Positions 45,396-53,749 of a DNA stretch of 53,749 nt are shown here, piece after piece. Position numbers and translations under genes: made by a program. This stretch comes from Sphingomonadales bacterium (lineage in GTDB: Bacteria; Bacteroidota; Bacteroidia; UBA7662): NCBI GenBank assembly GCA_016872215.1, contig VHAX01000011.1, positions 1 through 53,749 of the forward strand, in the 5' to 3' direction. The notes beneath the pieces were generated by a model. It was not told where the DNA came from. It saw nothing but the letters and a program-made list of their open reading frames with translations, and did no database searches. Numbering within the stretch: the first letter of the stretch is position 1; each line of letters opens with the position of its first letter.

Positions 45396-46655
45396 GTGAC
45401 AGCCTCGATTTATCCCACGCAGGCCCGATTTCGAACCGAATTTCACATTCCGCCATTCGAATCAGGTGAAATGGCCTACTTCGCCGGGAATTCGCTGGGA
45501 CTTATGCCCCGCTCTGTGCGGCATGCACTCGATGTGGAGCTCGACAGCTGGCAGGAGCACGCCGTGGAAGGTCATTTTCGCGGGCAGAACCCGTGGATGC
45601 ACTACCACCATATTTGTACCCCATCCCTGGCTCGTCTGACCGGTGCCCTCGATGAGGAGGTGGTGTGTACTAACGGCCTCACCGCCAACCTGCATCTGAT
45701 GATGGTGAGCTTTTTCCGTCCCCAAGGCGATCGCAACATGATCCTGATGGAAGCCGGCGCTTTCCCCTCAGACCAGTACGCCGTTGAGTCGCAGGTGCGC
45801 TTCCACGGACTCGACCCCGGGCGATGCGTAGTGGAACTAAAACCCGGGGCAGGGCGTCGCTGCCTGACCTCGCGACAGATCAGTGACGCCATCCAGCAAT
45901 ATGGGGCACGACTCGCGCTCGTATTGATGCCCGGAGTTCAATACCAGACGGGACAAGTATTCGACATCGGTGAGATAACCCGAATGGGACATGAAGCAGG
46001 TGCCCGGGTGGGATTCGACCTGGCGCATGCCGTGGGCAACATATCCCTTAATCTGCATGATTGGGGCCCAGACTTCGCCGTGTGGTGCTCCTACAAATAC
46101 CTGAATAGCGGTCCCGGCGGCCCGGGTGGCCTGTTTGTGCACGAACGTCATGCCCACAACCCGGAACTTCCGCGATTTGCCGGCTGGTGGGGACACGACG
46201 AATCGACCCGATTCGAGATGCAGGCCAGTTTCCATCCCATGCGGGGCGCGGCTGGTTGGCAACTGAGCAATGCCCCCGTTTTGGGTATGGCAGCCCACCA
46301 TGCATCGCTGGAGATCTTCGATCGGGCAGGAATGGACCATCTCACAGAACGCGCAGCAGAATTGAGTGGATACCTGCGCCACAGACTCGTGGACATTCAG
46401 CACAGAAGGGGGGCGGATGCACTCGAACTCATCACGCCCCATGAACCGGGTAGCTATGGTTGTCAACAGTCGTTTTCAGTAGGCAGCCACGGCGAGGAAT
46501 TGCTCCTATCCCTGCAACAGAACGGCGTACTCATCGATTTTCGTCGACCCGATATCCTGCGCATGGCACCCGTTCCCCTCTACAACCAGCCTGAGGAAAT
46601 CGATCGTTGCTGCGACTTGCTGGACCATTGGCTCAGTTTACATACCAAGTCATGA
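45396..46655 (+). CDS. kynU: Kynureninase
   Basis: 419 aa, GTG start 3 nt after the Fur stop. It cleaves kynurenine or 3-hydroxykynurenine to (3-hydroxy)anthranilate and alanine. PLP enzyme of fold type I: YFAGNSLGLMPRS at the N-terminus, TNGLTANLHLMM, DLAHAVGN and the Schiff-base lysine near residue 234 in WCSYKYLNSGPGG; VDFRRPD-like IDFRRPDILRMAPVPLYN near the end. The usual partner genes (kynB, tdo, kmo) are not adjacent. Its TGA overlaps the receptor ATG (46652). Confidence 0.95.
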   Translation: MTASIYPTQARFRTEFHIPPFESGEMAYFAGNSLGLMPRSVRHALDVELDSWQEHAVEGHFRGQNPWMHYHHICTPSLARLTGALDEEVVCTNGLTANLHLMMVSFFRPQGDRNMILMEAGAFPSDQYAVESQVRFHGLDPGRCVVELKPGAGRRCLTSRQISDAIQQYGARLALVLMPGVQYQTGQVFDIGEITRMGHEAGARVGFDLAHAVGNISLNLHDWGPDFAVWCSYKYLNSGPGGPGGLFVHERHAHNPELPRFAGWWGHDESTRFEMQASFHPMRGAAGWQLSNAPVLGMAAHHASLEIFDRAGMDHLTERAAELSGYLRHRLVDIQHRRGADALELITPHEPGSYGCQQSFSVGSHGEELLLSLQQNGVLIDFRRPDILRMAPVPLYNQPEEIDRCCDLLDHWLSLHTKS

Positions 46656-49045
46656 AGAAGTTAATACCCGTAAAAACGGGAATTTATATTCTATTATTTA
46701 TTGTAATATCGCATATTAGCTTCGCTCAATACCGTCAGCCTGTGCTCAGTGGCTACCTGCGCGAGGCTGGCAGCCGCGAATCGCTTCCCGGGGCGTCCGT
46801 TTACATTCCCTCTCTCAAGCAAGGTACTACAGCAAACGTCTTCGGATTTTACTCCATCTCCATACCCCCAGGTACCTATGCCGTGCATTTTTCCTTCGTG
46901 GGAATGACTCCCATAATCGATACCCTCGACCTAAACCGCTCACGAGTGCACGATGTGGAACTAAAACCCGGAAAACAGTTATCCGAGATTGAAATCGTGG
47001 GAAATGCCGCCGACCATACAGGCGCCGCTACCCTAATGAGCCGCATGGAACTGGCCGGACAACAAATCGGTGCGGTTCCGACCCTCCTGGGCGAGAAAGA
47101 TCTATTAAAGACCGTGCAACTGCTGCCGGGAGTACAATCCGGAAATGAAGGACAGTCAGGGCTTTACGTCCGCGGCGGAGGCCCCGACCAAAATCTGATT
47201 TTACTCGATGGGGCCACTGTCTACAACGCATCACACCTCTTCGGCTTCTTTTCGGTCTTCAACGGCGATGCGATTAAACAGGTGAGTCTCACCAAAGGCG
47301 GATTTCCGGCCCGCTATGGCGGCCGCTTGTCGAGCGTATTGGATGTGACAATGCGCGATGGCGACAAAAACCAGTTCCGTGGAGAGTTGGGTCTTGGGAT
47401 CATCAGCTCCCGCTTCCTCGTGGAGGGACCCATCCTTCGCAACAAAATCTCATTCGTGGCCGCTGGTCGTCGCACCTATGCCGATGCCCTGCTCCTCCCA
47501 GCCCGATGGATCACTGGTGAGGACCCTGGAGTGGGATATTATTTCTACGACCTGAGCGGTCGACTGCACTACGAGATCAACCGGAAAAACCGCCTGTTCC
47601 TGAGTACCTATACCGGGCGCGATGCATTTGCCAGTCGACAGGAACGCGACGACGGCACACGTAGGGCCAACATCAGCTGGGGCAATGTATCGGGCACACT
47701 CCGCTGGAACCACCTTGCCTCCGAACGATTGTTTGTGAACACGACGCTGATCTACACCGACTACGAGTTCAATACTTTCCTGCGCGAAAGCAGCGACACG
47801 CGAAACATCACCGCGGGCTACTCTTCGGGCATCCGCGATGGGGGCATCCGAAGCGACGCAGAATACCTGCCGTCGCCCCGCCGAACGGTGCGCACCGGTA
47901 TATCGGTACTGAAACATCGATTCGTTCCCTCGGCCTATGTATTGGTAGATGCACTTGTGCCCGGACTTGGCATCCGGCGGGTGGTTCGCTCCTATTCGGT
48001 CGAGTCTGGCGCCTATTGGGAGGAGGACAGACGGATTGGAACCCGGATTGAATCGAATATCGGTCTCCGGTTGAGTCACTTCACCGCCGACGGACGAAGC
48101 TATGCACGGGCCGAACCTCGTATAGCCCTGCGCTGGCTGATGGGGACCGATGCTTCCATTAAGGCCTCATGGGCGGTCATGAATCAATATCTGCACCTGC
48201 TCAGCAATACGGGGATTGGTCTGCCCACCGACCTCTGGGTACCAGCCAACGCATCGGTCGGCCCCCAGCGCTCCGAGCAGGTGGCGGCAGGTTACGAACA
48301 GAATTTACGCGAAGGTCGATGGGTGTTGTCGCTCGAGACCTTCCACAAGCGCGCGCGCGATGTCATAGGCTACCGCCCCGGCGCCAGCTTTCTGCTAATC
48401 GACCCCGATGAACTGGATTCGGGCGAACCCAGGAGCATTAATTGGGAACGGCAGATTACTCAGGGACAACAAGAATCGTATGGTGCAGAGCTCTATCTGC
48501 AAAAGAGAAAAGGCAGTATACAGGGATGGCTGGGCTATACTTTGTCGCGCACCTGGCTGCGGTTCGACGAACTGAATTTAGGTGAGCGCTTTCCGGCCCG
48601 TTACGATCGGCGCCACGACCTCAGTCTATTCGCCTACCACGAACGTCCCCGCCCAGCTTCGTCTGTTTCCAACAGACGGATCAGTGCCGCATTTGTTTTT
48701 GGAACAGGCAATGCGGTCACCATCCCCTCAGGCTTGTTTCAGGCACCCTTTCCCGTTGCACCCGGTAACCCCAACCCAGCGCCCTGGTTTCCCGTCTATG
48801 CAACCGATTTTGGCCGACTCAACCAGTATCGCCTGGCTCCCTACCACAGGCTTGACTTGTCGATACAATGGAGTAAAAAGAAAAAATGGGGCACCCGCAG
48901 TTGGGAGATCAGTCTCTACAATGTCTACAACCGGGCAAACCCCTGGTTTATAGACGCAGTTCAACGCCAGAATGGTACCGAACTGGTGCAATACAGCCTA
49001 TTTGGGATCGTGCCTGCCGTCAACTATAATTTTCGTTTCCGATGA
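46652..49045 (+). CDS. TonB-dependent outer-membrane receptor
   Basis: 797 aa from the ATG at 46652. The signal peptide ends in SFAQ. A carboxypeptidase-like regulatory domain (about 25-110, with LSGYLREAGSRESLPGASV) precedes the plug (about 120-225, with LLPGVQSGNEG and GLYVRGGGPDQNL) and a 22-strand barrel that ends with the aromatic VNYNFRFR. Such receptors import chelated metals, cofactors or small organics using TonB energy. It overlaps KynU and DUF4249 genes by ATGA on both sides. Confidence 0.95.
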   Translation: MKKLIPVKTGIYILLFIVISHISFAQYRQPVLSGYLREAGSRESLPGASVYIPSLKQGTTANVFGFYSISIPPGTYAVHFSFVGMTPIIDTLDLNRSRVHDVELKPGKQLSEIEIVGNAADHTGAATLMSRMELAGQQIGAVPTLLGEKDLLKTVQLLPGVQSGNEGQSGLYVRGGGPDQNLILLDGATVYNASHLFGFFSVFNGDAIKQVSLTKGGFPARYGGRLSSVLDVTMRDGDKNQFRGELGLGIISSRFLVEGPILRNKISFVAAGRRTYADALLLPARWITGEDPGVGYYFYDLSGRLHYEINRKNRLFLSTYTGRDAFASRQERDDGTRRANISWGNVSGTLRWNHLASERLFVNTTLIYTDYEFNTFLRESSDTRNITAGYSSGIRDGGIRSDAEYLPSPRRTVRTGISVLKHRFVPSAYVLVDALVPGLGIRRVVRSYSVESGAYWEEDRRIGTRIESNIGLRLSHFTADGRSYARAEPRIALRWLMGTDASIKASWAVMNQYLHLLSNTGIGLPTDLWVPANASVGPQRSEQVAAGYEQNLREGRWVLSLETFHKRARDVIGYRPGASFLLIDPDELDSGEPRSINWERQITQGQQESYGAELYLQKRKGSIQGWLGYTLSRTWLRFDELNLGERFPARYDRRHDLSLFAYHERPRPASSVSNRRISAAFVFGTGNAVTIPSGLFQAPFPVAPGNPNPAPWFPVYATDFGRLNQYRLAPYHRLDLSIQWSKKKKWGTRSWEISLYNVYNRANPWFIDAVQRQNGTELVQYSLFGIVPAVNYNFRFR

Positions 49046-49926
49046 AGGCGCGCTTTTTGTCACTCTTTCTCATTATAGGCGCCACTGGGCTGAGCGGATG
49101 CAGGGAAACCCTGATCGGAGTTCCCGACATCAATTTTCCGCCGCGGATCGTGGTGGGTTGCTTTATCGATCCCTCCTACGACACCCTCACTGCCACCCTC
49201 AGTTTGTCGATGCCTCTCTATGAGGCTGGCGATGAGGAGAATTTCCGGGGCATCACCGATGGTATTATCTTACTCGAGGGGGCAGGAGTCACCGACACTT
49301 TCCGCTATGACCACGTGCGGCGGCACTACCGCCTGCCCGCGACGGCTGTCCCCATCCTTCCCGATTCATCCTACACCCTCAAGGTCTACCGTGGTAGTTC
49401 CGACACCCTCCTGCTGGCACAGGCACGTTGTACTATTCCGCCGGTTCGTGACCCACAAGTCGAACTGACAGCAGAGCGCGACAGCAGCGCTCCCACCCCA
49501 TTCTACCGCGAATTTCTGAACCTGGATGTACGCTGGCCCGCACAAGCCGCGCCCGAACGCTATTTCCGCATGCTGTACGGACTCAAGCATCGATCTCCCA
49601 CAGATTCGGCGATCAGCTGGATCAATGATGCACCCGGTAAACCCCAGGTGTTTACCGGTACCGATGCCACAGATGGATGGATTCGGGTCAGCGACCGTTT
49701 CGTTTTCTGGGGATGGGGTTCTCCTACTGGCGGTATCACACGGGCCATTGTGTGTGTACAGGAGACGGATGTTCACTCCTTCCGCTATCTCAACGCACTC
49801 AACGCCCAGATCAACCAGCCCCCGGGGCCATTCAAAGAGGGAGTCCTTTTGTACAGCAACATCGAAGGTGGATTGGGCTGCTTTGGCGCTTCCAACACCT
49901 ACTTTGTCGAGAGCCCCGATTTGTGA
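49042..49926 (+). CDS. DUF4249 lipoprotein, receptor partner
   Basis: 294 aa. The signal peptide has a lipobox GLSGC with Cys near residue 20. The DUF4249 domain contains VVGCFIDPSYDTLTATLSLS, GITDGIILLEGAG, PDSSYTLKVYRG and FRYLNALNAQ. In Bacteroidota, DUF4249 genes nearly always follow a TonB receptor with a carboxypeptidase-like domain, as here, and the product probably caps the receptor on the outer surface. Last gene of the operon. Confidence 0.92.
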   Translation: MKARFLSLFLIIGATGLSGCRETLIGVPDINFPPRIVVGCFIDPSYDTLTATLSLSMPLYEAGDEENFRGITDGIILLEGAGVTDTFRYDHVRRHYRLPATAVPILPDSSYTLKVYRGSSDTLLLAQARCTIPPVRDPQVELTAERDSSAPTPFYREFLNLDVRWPAQAAPERYFRMLYGLKHRSPTDSAISWINDAPGKPQVFTGTDATDGWIRVSDRFVFWGWGSPTGGITRAIVCVQETDVHSFRYLNALNAQINQPPGPFKEGVLLYSNIEGGLGCFGASNTYFVESPDL

Positions 49927-50112
49927 GACCAGACCACATGGCTGCTGGATTCCGACACAAATCATCATAAATCATCACAAATCATACAGCCTCAAAATCG
50001 ATTGGCCTGAGATCACTCCAGCCAGTCCCGTTTCCCGTCACTCTCATTAAGCCCAACGCCATAAAGTACGTCTGGAATCCGCAATTTTTCCCCTCATTTT
50101 GTACAAAACAAC

Positions 50113-50120
50113 TATTTTTG
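50113..50120 (+). promoter_or_regulatory. TAnnTTTG -7 box of the serC operon
   Basis: TATTTTTG 18 nt before the serC ATG at 50139. The TTG at 50118, first codon of the longest open frame, is part of the box. The upstream 49927-50100 region is non-coding and holds three imperfect aaatcatc repeats (49962-49985). Confidence 0.65.
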
Positions 50121-50138
50121 CGACTCAATCATCCCGAC

Positions 50139-51215
50139 ATGAATACAGTCCTCCACAACTTTTCTGCCGGTCCCGGCATCCTGCCCCAATCGGTCGTAGA
50201 GGCTTCGGCCCGCGACCTCGTGAACTTCAGCGGAACCGGTCTCTCGGTCATTGAGGTGTCGCACCGCGGGAAGGAGTTCGTGGCGGTTATGGAGGAGGCC
50301 CGCACACGCGTGCGTGGACTTCTTCAGCTGGGCGACGACTACGAAGTTCTCTTCCTGCATGGGGGGGCCAGCCTGCAATTCTGCATGGTTCCATATAATT
50401 TATTGCCCGAACAAGGTATGGCTGCCTACCTCAATACCGGTGTATGGGCCTCCAAAGCCATACAGGACGCACGTCTCCTCGGCCGTGTGGAGGTGGTGGG
50501 CAGCTCTGAAGACCGAAATTTTTGTTATATCCCCCGCGGTTATTCTATCCCCTCCGACGCCTCCTATCTGCATATTACCTCAAACAATACCATTTTTGGT
50601 ACGGAGATGCATCAGTTCCCAGACAGTCCGGTTCCCATAGCCTGTGATATGTCGTCCGACATCTTCAGCCGCCCGATCGACGCCTCGCGTTTCGGGCTCA
50701 TCTATGCGGGCGCCCAGAAAAATATGGGTCCGGCCGGAACCACCCTGGTGGTGGTGAAGCGTGAACACATTGGGAAATCCGGGCGTCGACTACCCGCCAT
50801 GCTCGACTACGCGGTGCATAGCAAGGGCGATAGCATGCACAACACCCCACCCGTATTCGCAGTGCTGGTGTGCATGCATACCCTCCACTGGATCGAAGAG
50901 CAGGGTGGATTGACCGTGATGGAACAACGCAACCGCACCAAAGCAAGTCTTCTGTATTCTGAAATCGACCGCAACCCCTTGTTCCGGGGCACAGCCGACA
51001 CGGCAGATCGCTCCCTTATGAACGCCACGTTTGTGTTGAGCGACGAACAACATAAAGCGGCCTTCGATGCTCTGCTCAGAGAGGCCAGAATCAGCGGGCT
51101 GGAAGGACACCGGTCGGTGGGCGGCTACCGCGCCAGTATGTACAATGCCCTGCCCAGAAGCAGCGTTCAAGTATTGGTGGATGTGATGCAGGAACTGGAA
51201 CGAAACAACGGATAA
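50139..51215 (+). CDS. serC: Phosphoserine aminotransferase
   Basis: 358 aa from the ATG at 50139 (NTVLHNFSAGPGILP). It converts 3-phosphohydroxypyruvate to phosphoserine with glutamate. SerC signatures are FSAGPGILPQSV, LFLHGGASLQF, the PLP lysine near residue 194 in YAGAQKNMGPAG, and GLEGHRSVGGYRASMYNA (substrate phosphate binding). It is followed by serA after 91 bp. Confidence 0.97.
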   Translation: MNTVLHNFSAGPGILPQSVVEASARDLVNFSGTGLSVIEVSHRGKEFVAVMEEARTRVRGLLQLGDDYEVLFLHGGASLQFCMVPYNLLPEQGMAAYLNTGVWASKAIQDARLLGRVEVVGSSEDRNFCYIPRGYSIPSDASYLHITSNNTIFGTEMHQFPDSPVPIACDMSSDIFSRPIDASRFGLIYAGAQKNMGPAGTTLVVVKREHIGKSGRRLPAMLDYAVHSKGDSMHNTPPVFAVLVCMHTLHWIEEQGGLTVMEQRNRTKASLLYSEIDRNPLFRGTADTADRSLMNATFVLSDEQHKAAFDALLREARISGLEGHRSVGGYRASMYNALPRSSVQVLVDVMQELERNNG

Positions 51216-51306
51216 TGGAGGTCGAAAGTCGATCTTTGTTTTGAATCACAAAAGGACAAACAACTTATTATTTTTCACCTCCATCAATCCACAACCCCGT
51301 CCCAAC

Positions 51307-52257
51307 ATGAAAATCCTCGCCAACGACGGCATCGATTCCGCCGGCAGAGAACTCCTCAAGCAGGCCGGCTTTACTGTCGACACTACAAAAATCGCTCAGG
51401 ATGAACTCTTGGGAAAACTCAAAAACTATGACGGTATCATTGTACGGAGTGCAACAATGGTTCGGGAATCACTAATGGATGCATGCGGCGGCAACCTGAA
51501 GTTCATTGGCCGTGCCGGCGTTGGCCTTGACAACATCGATGTGGAGGCGGCAAAAACCAGGAATATTTTGGTATTCAACACCCCTGCCGCCTCATCCCTA
51601 TCCGTAGCCGAACTCGTTTTTGCCCACTTGTTTGGCCTGAGTCGCTTTATGCACCGCTCGAATAGGGAGTTGACCGATGGATCGTCCGCACAGTTCAACC
51701 GCCTCAAAAAGGAGTATGCCGCAGGATGGGAATTATCCGGAAAGACACTGGGTATTATTGGCTTCGGAAGAATCGGACAGGAAGTGGGACGAATCGGCAG
51801 AGGTATCGGAATGAAGGTTGTGGTATACGACGTGCTTTTTCAGTCTTCGGTCACTTTAGCGCAAGAAATTGAACATCGGCACAGGGTCGGGGTGGCATCG
51901 TTAGACGAGGTCCTCTGCAAGGCCGACTGCGTGAGCTTGCATACGCCTGATCCCGGTAAGCCGATCATCGATGCCGAAGCCATCGCGCGGATGAAAAGGG
52001 GTGCCGTGCTAATCAACTGCTCGCGTGGGGGTATTATCGATGAAGAAGCCCTGCTCGATGCACTCGATTCAGGCCAGCTACTTGCAGCCGGTCTGGATGT
52101 CTTCTCCCATGAGCCAACACCTAATATCCGCTTACTGAATCACCCCCGCATTTCGGTGAGTCCACACATAGGCGCGTCCACGACCGAAGCTCAGGAACGT
52201 GTCGGCATCGAGATGGCCCGCCGTATCATAGAGGCATTCCCCGCAAATAATGCCTGA
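51307..52257 (+). CDS. serA: D-3-phosphoglycerate dehydrogenase, short form
   Basis: 316 aa from the ATG at 51307; the frame opens with TTG at 51241. It oxidises 3-phosphoglycerate to 3-phosphohydroxypyruvate. The nucleotide motif is LGIIGFGRIGQEVGRIG; the catalytic Arg, Glu and His lie in NCSRGGIIDEEAL (Arg), the acidic stretch before DVFSHEPTP, and SPHIGASTTEAQ. The ACT and intervening domains of the long E. coli-type enzyme are absent, so serine feedback through ACT is not expected. It overlaps the DUF1015 gene by 8 bp. Confidence 0.95.
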   Translation: MKILANDGIDSAGRELLKQAGFTVDTTKIAQDELLGKLKNYDGIIVRSATMVRESLMDACGGNLKFIGRAGVGLDNIDVEAAKTRNILVFNTPAASSLSVAELVFAHLFGLSRFMHRSNRELTDGSSAQFNRLKKEYAAGWELSGKTLGIIGFGRIGQEVGRIGRGIGMKVVVYDVLFQSSVTLAQEIEHRHRVGVASLDEVLCKADCVSLHTPDPGKPIIDAEAIARMKRGAVLINCSRGGIIDEEALLDALDSGQLLAAGLDVFSHEPTPNIRLLNHPRISVSPHIGASTTEAQERVGIEMARRIIEAFPANNA

Positions 52258-53473
52258 ATTCCGGAAATTTCGTCCGTTTCTCCCCACCCAGGAGGCCCTG
52301 CCAGCCCTGTATCGAACGAGGGGAAATCAAAAAAATGACACCGGTCAACCAGATAATGGGATTAACGGCCTGCTTCAGGCGCTGATGCCCGGACTCACCA
52401 CAACCGATCAAAAAGCAGCATCGGTCGATGCTCTTCATTTATGGGAATCGTGGGAGGAATGCGGCCTCTACACCCGGCATCCGCAACCCGCGTTTGTATT
52501 GTATAAAGTGCGCTACCGGGCTCGCTGGCAGCACGGATGGATCGGACTCTCGGATGCACGGGATTTGTTGCGCAATCAAATCCGAAAACACGAACACGTA
52601 CGGGCCGATCGGATATCGCAATTAATGGAATTTACAACGGCAACTGGACTGCACACGACACCCGTTTTTTTGAGTCACCCCCAACACCCGGGACTCAGCC
52701 GACTCATGTTTGAGGTACAGTCGGGTGCCCCGCAGCGAAGCGGTAAACTGCCCGATGGCCGGGAGTTTCACCTGTGGATTGTAGACGATCTGCAGAAAAC
52801 AGATCAAATCCGTCGCGGAATCGAGGAGCTGTCATGTCTGTACATTGCCGATGGACACCACCGTGCGGCCGTTGCGGAAACACAGGCGGTCGACAATCGA
52901 GAGCGTGATTTTATCCCCATGCTCAGCGTGTTGGTGCCCGCCAATGAGTTACATGTCTACCCTTTCTACCGGCGAATTCTCAACGACGAGGGGCCGCACT
53001 CGCTTTGGGAATTGATCGACAAGCTCAGGGTGCATTACCATCTGCGCCCTTGCCTCATCGAGCAGATGTACTACCAATTTCTGCCAAACGGTCAGTATTT
53101 ACTATGCACCCACGATGCATGCTGGCAGCTTATCAAAAAAGAGCAGAAAACAAAATCTCCCAACCATGCGCTGGTCCGGCCTGAAGATTTGCTGGATGTG
53201 GGACTGCTGCACAGCGAAATTATTGGCCCATTCCTGGGTATCACCGATCCCGGCAGTGACCCTCGCATAGACTATGGCCCGCTTAGTATGCATTTCAGCG
53301 ACTTTAGGAATATATTGCACGATTCCCGAACGGCGTTCGTTCTCATAGCCCGGGCCCCCACAGCCGACGATATTTTTCGGGTTGCAGATTCTGGCGGTGT
53401 CATGCCCCCAAAATCCACCAGTGTGGAGCCCAAAATCATAGACGGACTTGTGGTATGGCGCAATGAAGATTAG
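52250..53473 (+). CDS. DUF1015 family protein
   Basis: 407 aa. Signatures of the family are FRKFRPFLPT at the start, CLYIADGHHRAAVAE near residue 200, and the late SGGVMPPKSTSVEPKIIDGL. The His-rich GHHR motif suggests a metal or phosphate site; the biochemical role is not established. DUF1015 behind serC and serA is a recurrent Bacteroidota operon and points to serine biosynthesis. The ATG at 52250 lies inside the end of serA, so the genes are coupled. Nothing recognisable lies between its stop and the terminator at 53621. Confidence 0.92.
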   Translation: MPEFRKFRPFLPTQEALPALYRTRGNQKNDTGQPDNGINGLLQALMPGLTTTDQKAASVDALHLWESWEECGLYTRHPQPAFVLYKVRYRARWQHGWIGLSDARDLLRNQIRKHEHVRADRISQLMEFTTATGLHTTPVFLSHPQHPGLSRLMFEVQSGAPQRSGKLPDGREFHLWIVDDLQKTDQIRRGIEELSCLYIADGHHRAAVAETQAVDNRERDFIPMLSVLVPANELHVYPFYRRILNDEGPHSLWELIDKLRVHYHLRPCLIEQMYYQFLPNGQYLLCTHDACWQLIKKEQKTKSPNHALVRPEDLLDVGLLHSEIIGPFLGITDPGSDPRIDYGPLSMHFSDFRNILHDSRTAFVLIARAPTADDIFRVADSGGVMPPKSTSVEPKIIDGLVVWRNED

Positions 53474-53619
53474 GCGGATTGTGCGAATCAAAACTTTCTC
53501 CAGTCAAAATCAAGCGCCGGACTGGTCCTACGGCAATTTATACGAGTCAAAGTTCGATTCGAAAAAACAAGGGTAGAACGCTCCCACTTTCATCTAAACG
53601 GATTCAAGTTCGCCCTACA

Positions 53620-53655
53620 ACAAAAAACCCCGCCACACGGGTGTGTAGCGGGGTT
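53620..53655 (-). terminator. Intrinsic terminator of the rRNA operon
   Basis: On minus, the stem AACCCCGC/GCGGGGTT (53655-53648 and 53633-53626), with a CACAC/GTGTG inner pair, is followed by a T run (53627-53622). It lies just after the 5S rRNA 3' end. Confidence 0.9.
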
Positions 53656-53662
53656 CATAAAC

Positions 53663-53749
<87 letters not shown>

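Noticed and set aside
49962-49985. Tandem aaatcatc-like repeats as iterons or a replication origin
   Set aside because: Only three imperfect copies in a short AT-rich gap, with no dnaA, rep gene or DnaA boxes nearby.
50118-50138. TTG start of serC at 50118
   Set aside because: The TTG is the end of the TATTTTTG promoter box; the family N-terminus begins at the ATG at 50139.

Overview
This window looks like a chromosome segment of a member of the Bacteroidota, probably of the Saprospiria/Chitinophagia/Sphingobacteriia type with a GC content a little above 50%. The evidence is as follows. There are giant secreted proteins, one of which carries SprB-like repeats, a dockerin-like module and a type IX secretion (T9SS) type A tail. 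A TonB-dependent receptor is paired with a DUF4249 lipoprotein. The serC-serA-DUF1015 operon is present. Many genes start directly after a TAnnTTTG promoter box, the -7 element of this phylum. Genus and species cannot be told from the sequence.

Region by region. (1) 1-13417, minus strand: two giant surface proteins and a beta-helix protein. The first giant gene is open from its ATG at 4794 to the left edge (1598 codons, incomplete) and carries two cohesin-like and at least five CARDB-like modules. The second (2470 aa) has a two-fold super-repeat whose centre contains a perfect 716-bp duplication, six 51-residue GCDS modules, a dockerin-like module and a T9SS tail. (2) 13505-15666, minus: a cystathionine beta-synthase and a BtuF-like metal/cobalamin receptor. 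(3) 15730-22682, plus: two family-2 glycosyltransferases, an NfeD-type ClpP-class protease, CTP synthase and YidC. (4) 22748-24353, plus: a cytochrome-like lipoprotein, an OB-fold membrane protein and a YceI protein, followed by a gldF remnant and tRNA-Cys and tRNA-Leu on the minus strand. (5) 24810-29910: an FtsX/MacB-type permease (minus), aconitase (plus), and a DUF3127 protein with an unknown partner (minus). (6) 29976-34818, plus: a tightly overlapping operon of a beta-CASP metallo-beta-lactamase, a coiled-coil lipoprotein, SCO1, a large lipoprotein and PurN, converging on a DEDDh exonuclease. (7) 35279-40500: a dead pstS, a thioredoxin-like protein, two outer-membrane-type proteins, a headless ppx remnant and SixA. 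(8) 40582-43772, plus: a secreted endonuclease/phosphatase-family protein, a methyltransferase, a PAP2 phosphatase and a ZIP transporter; then an SDR reductase (minus). (9) 44752-49926, plus: an overlapping operon of a small membrane protein, a Fur-family regulator, kynureninase, a TonB receptor and a DUF4249 lipoprotein. (10) 50139-53473: serC-serA-DUF1015. The 3' part of a 5S rRNA with its terminator (minus) lies at the right edge.

Most of the window is core metabolism and envelope biogenesis in compact operons with ATGA start/stop overlaps. The notable items are the giant adhesin locus with a recent internal sequence exchange, a set of leaderless-looking promoters, a coupled Fur-KynU-TonB-receptor operon, and three decayed genes (gldF, pstS, ppx) at gene boundaries, two of which overlap or nearly abut the altered 3' ends of intact neighbours. 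All calls come from reading the sequence; no database search or structure prediction was run.
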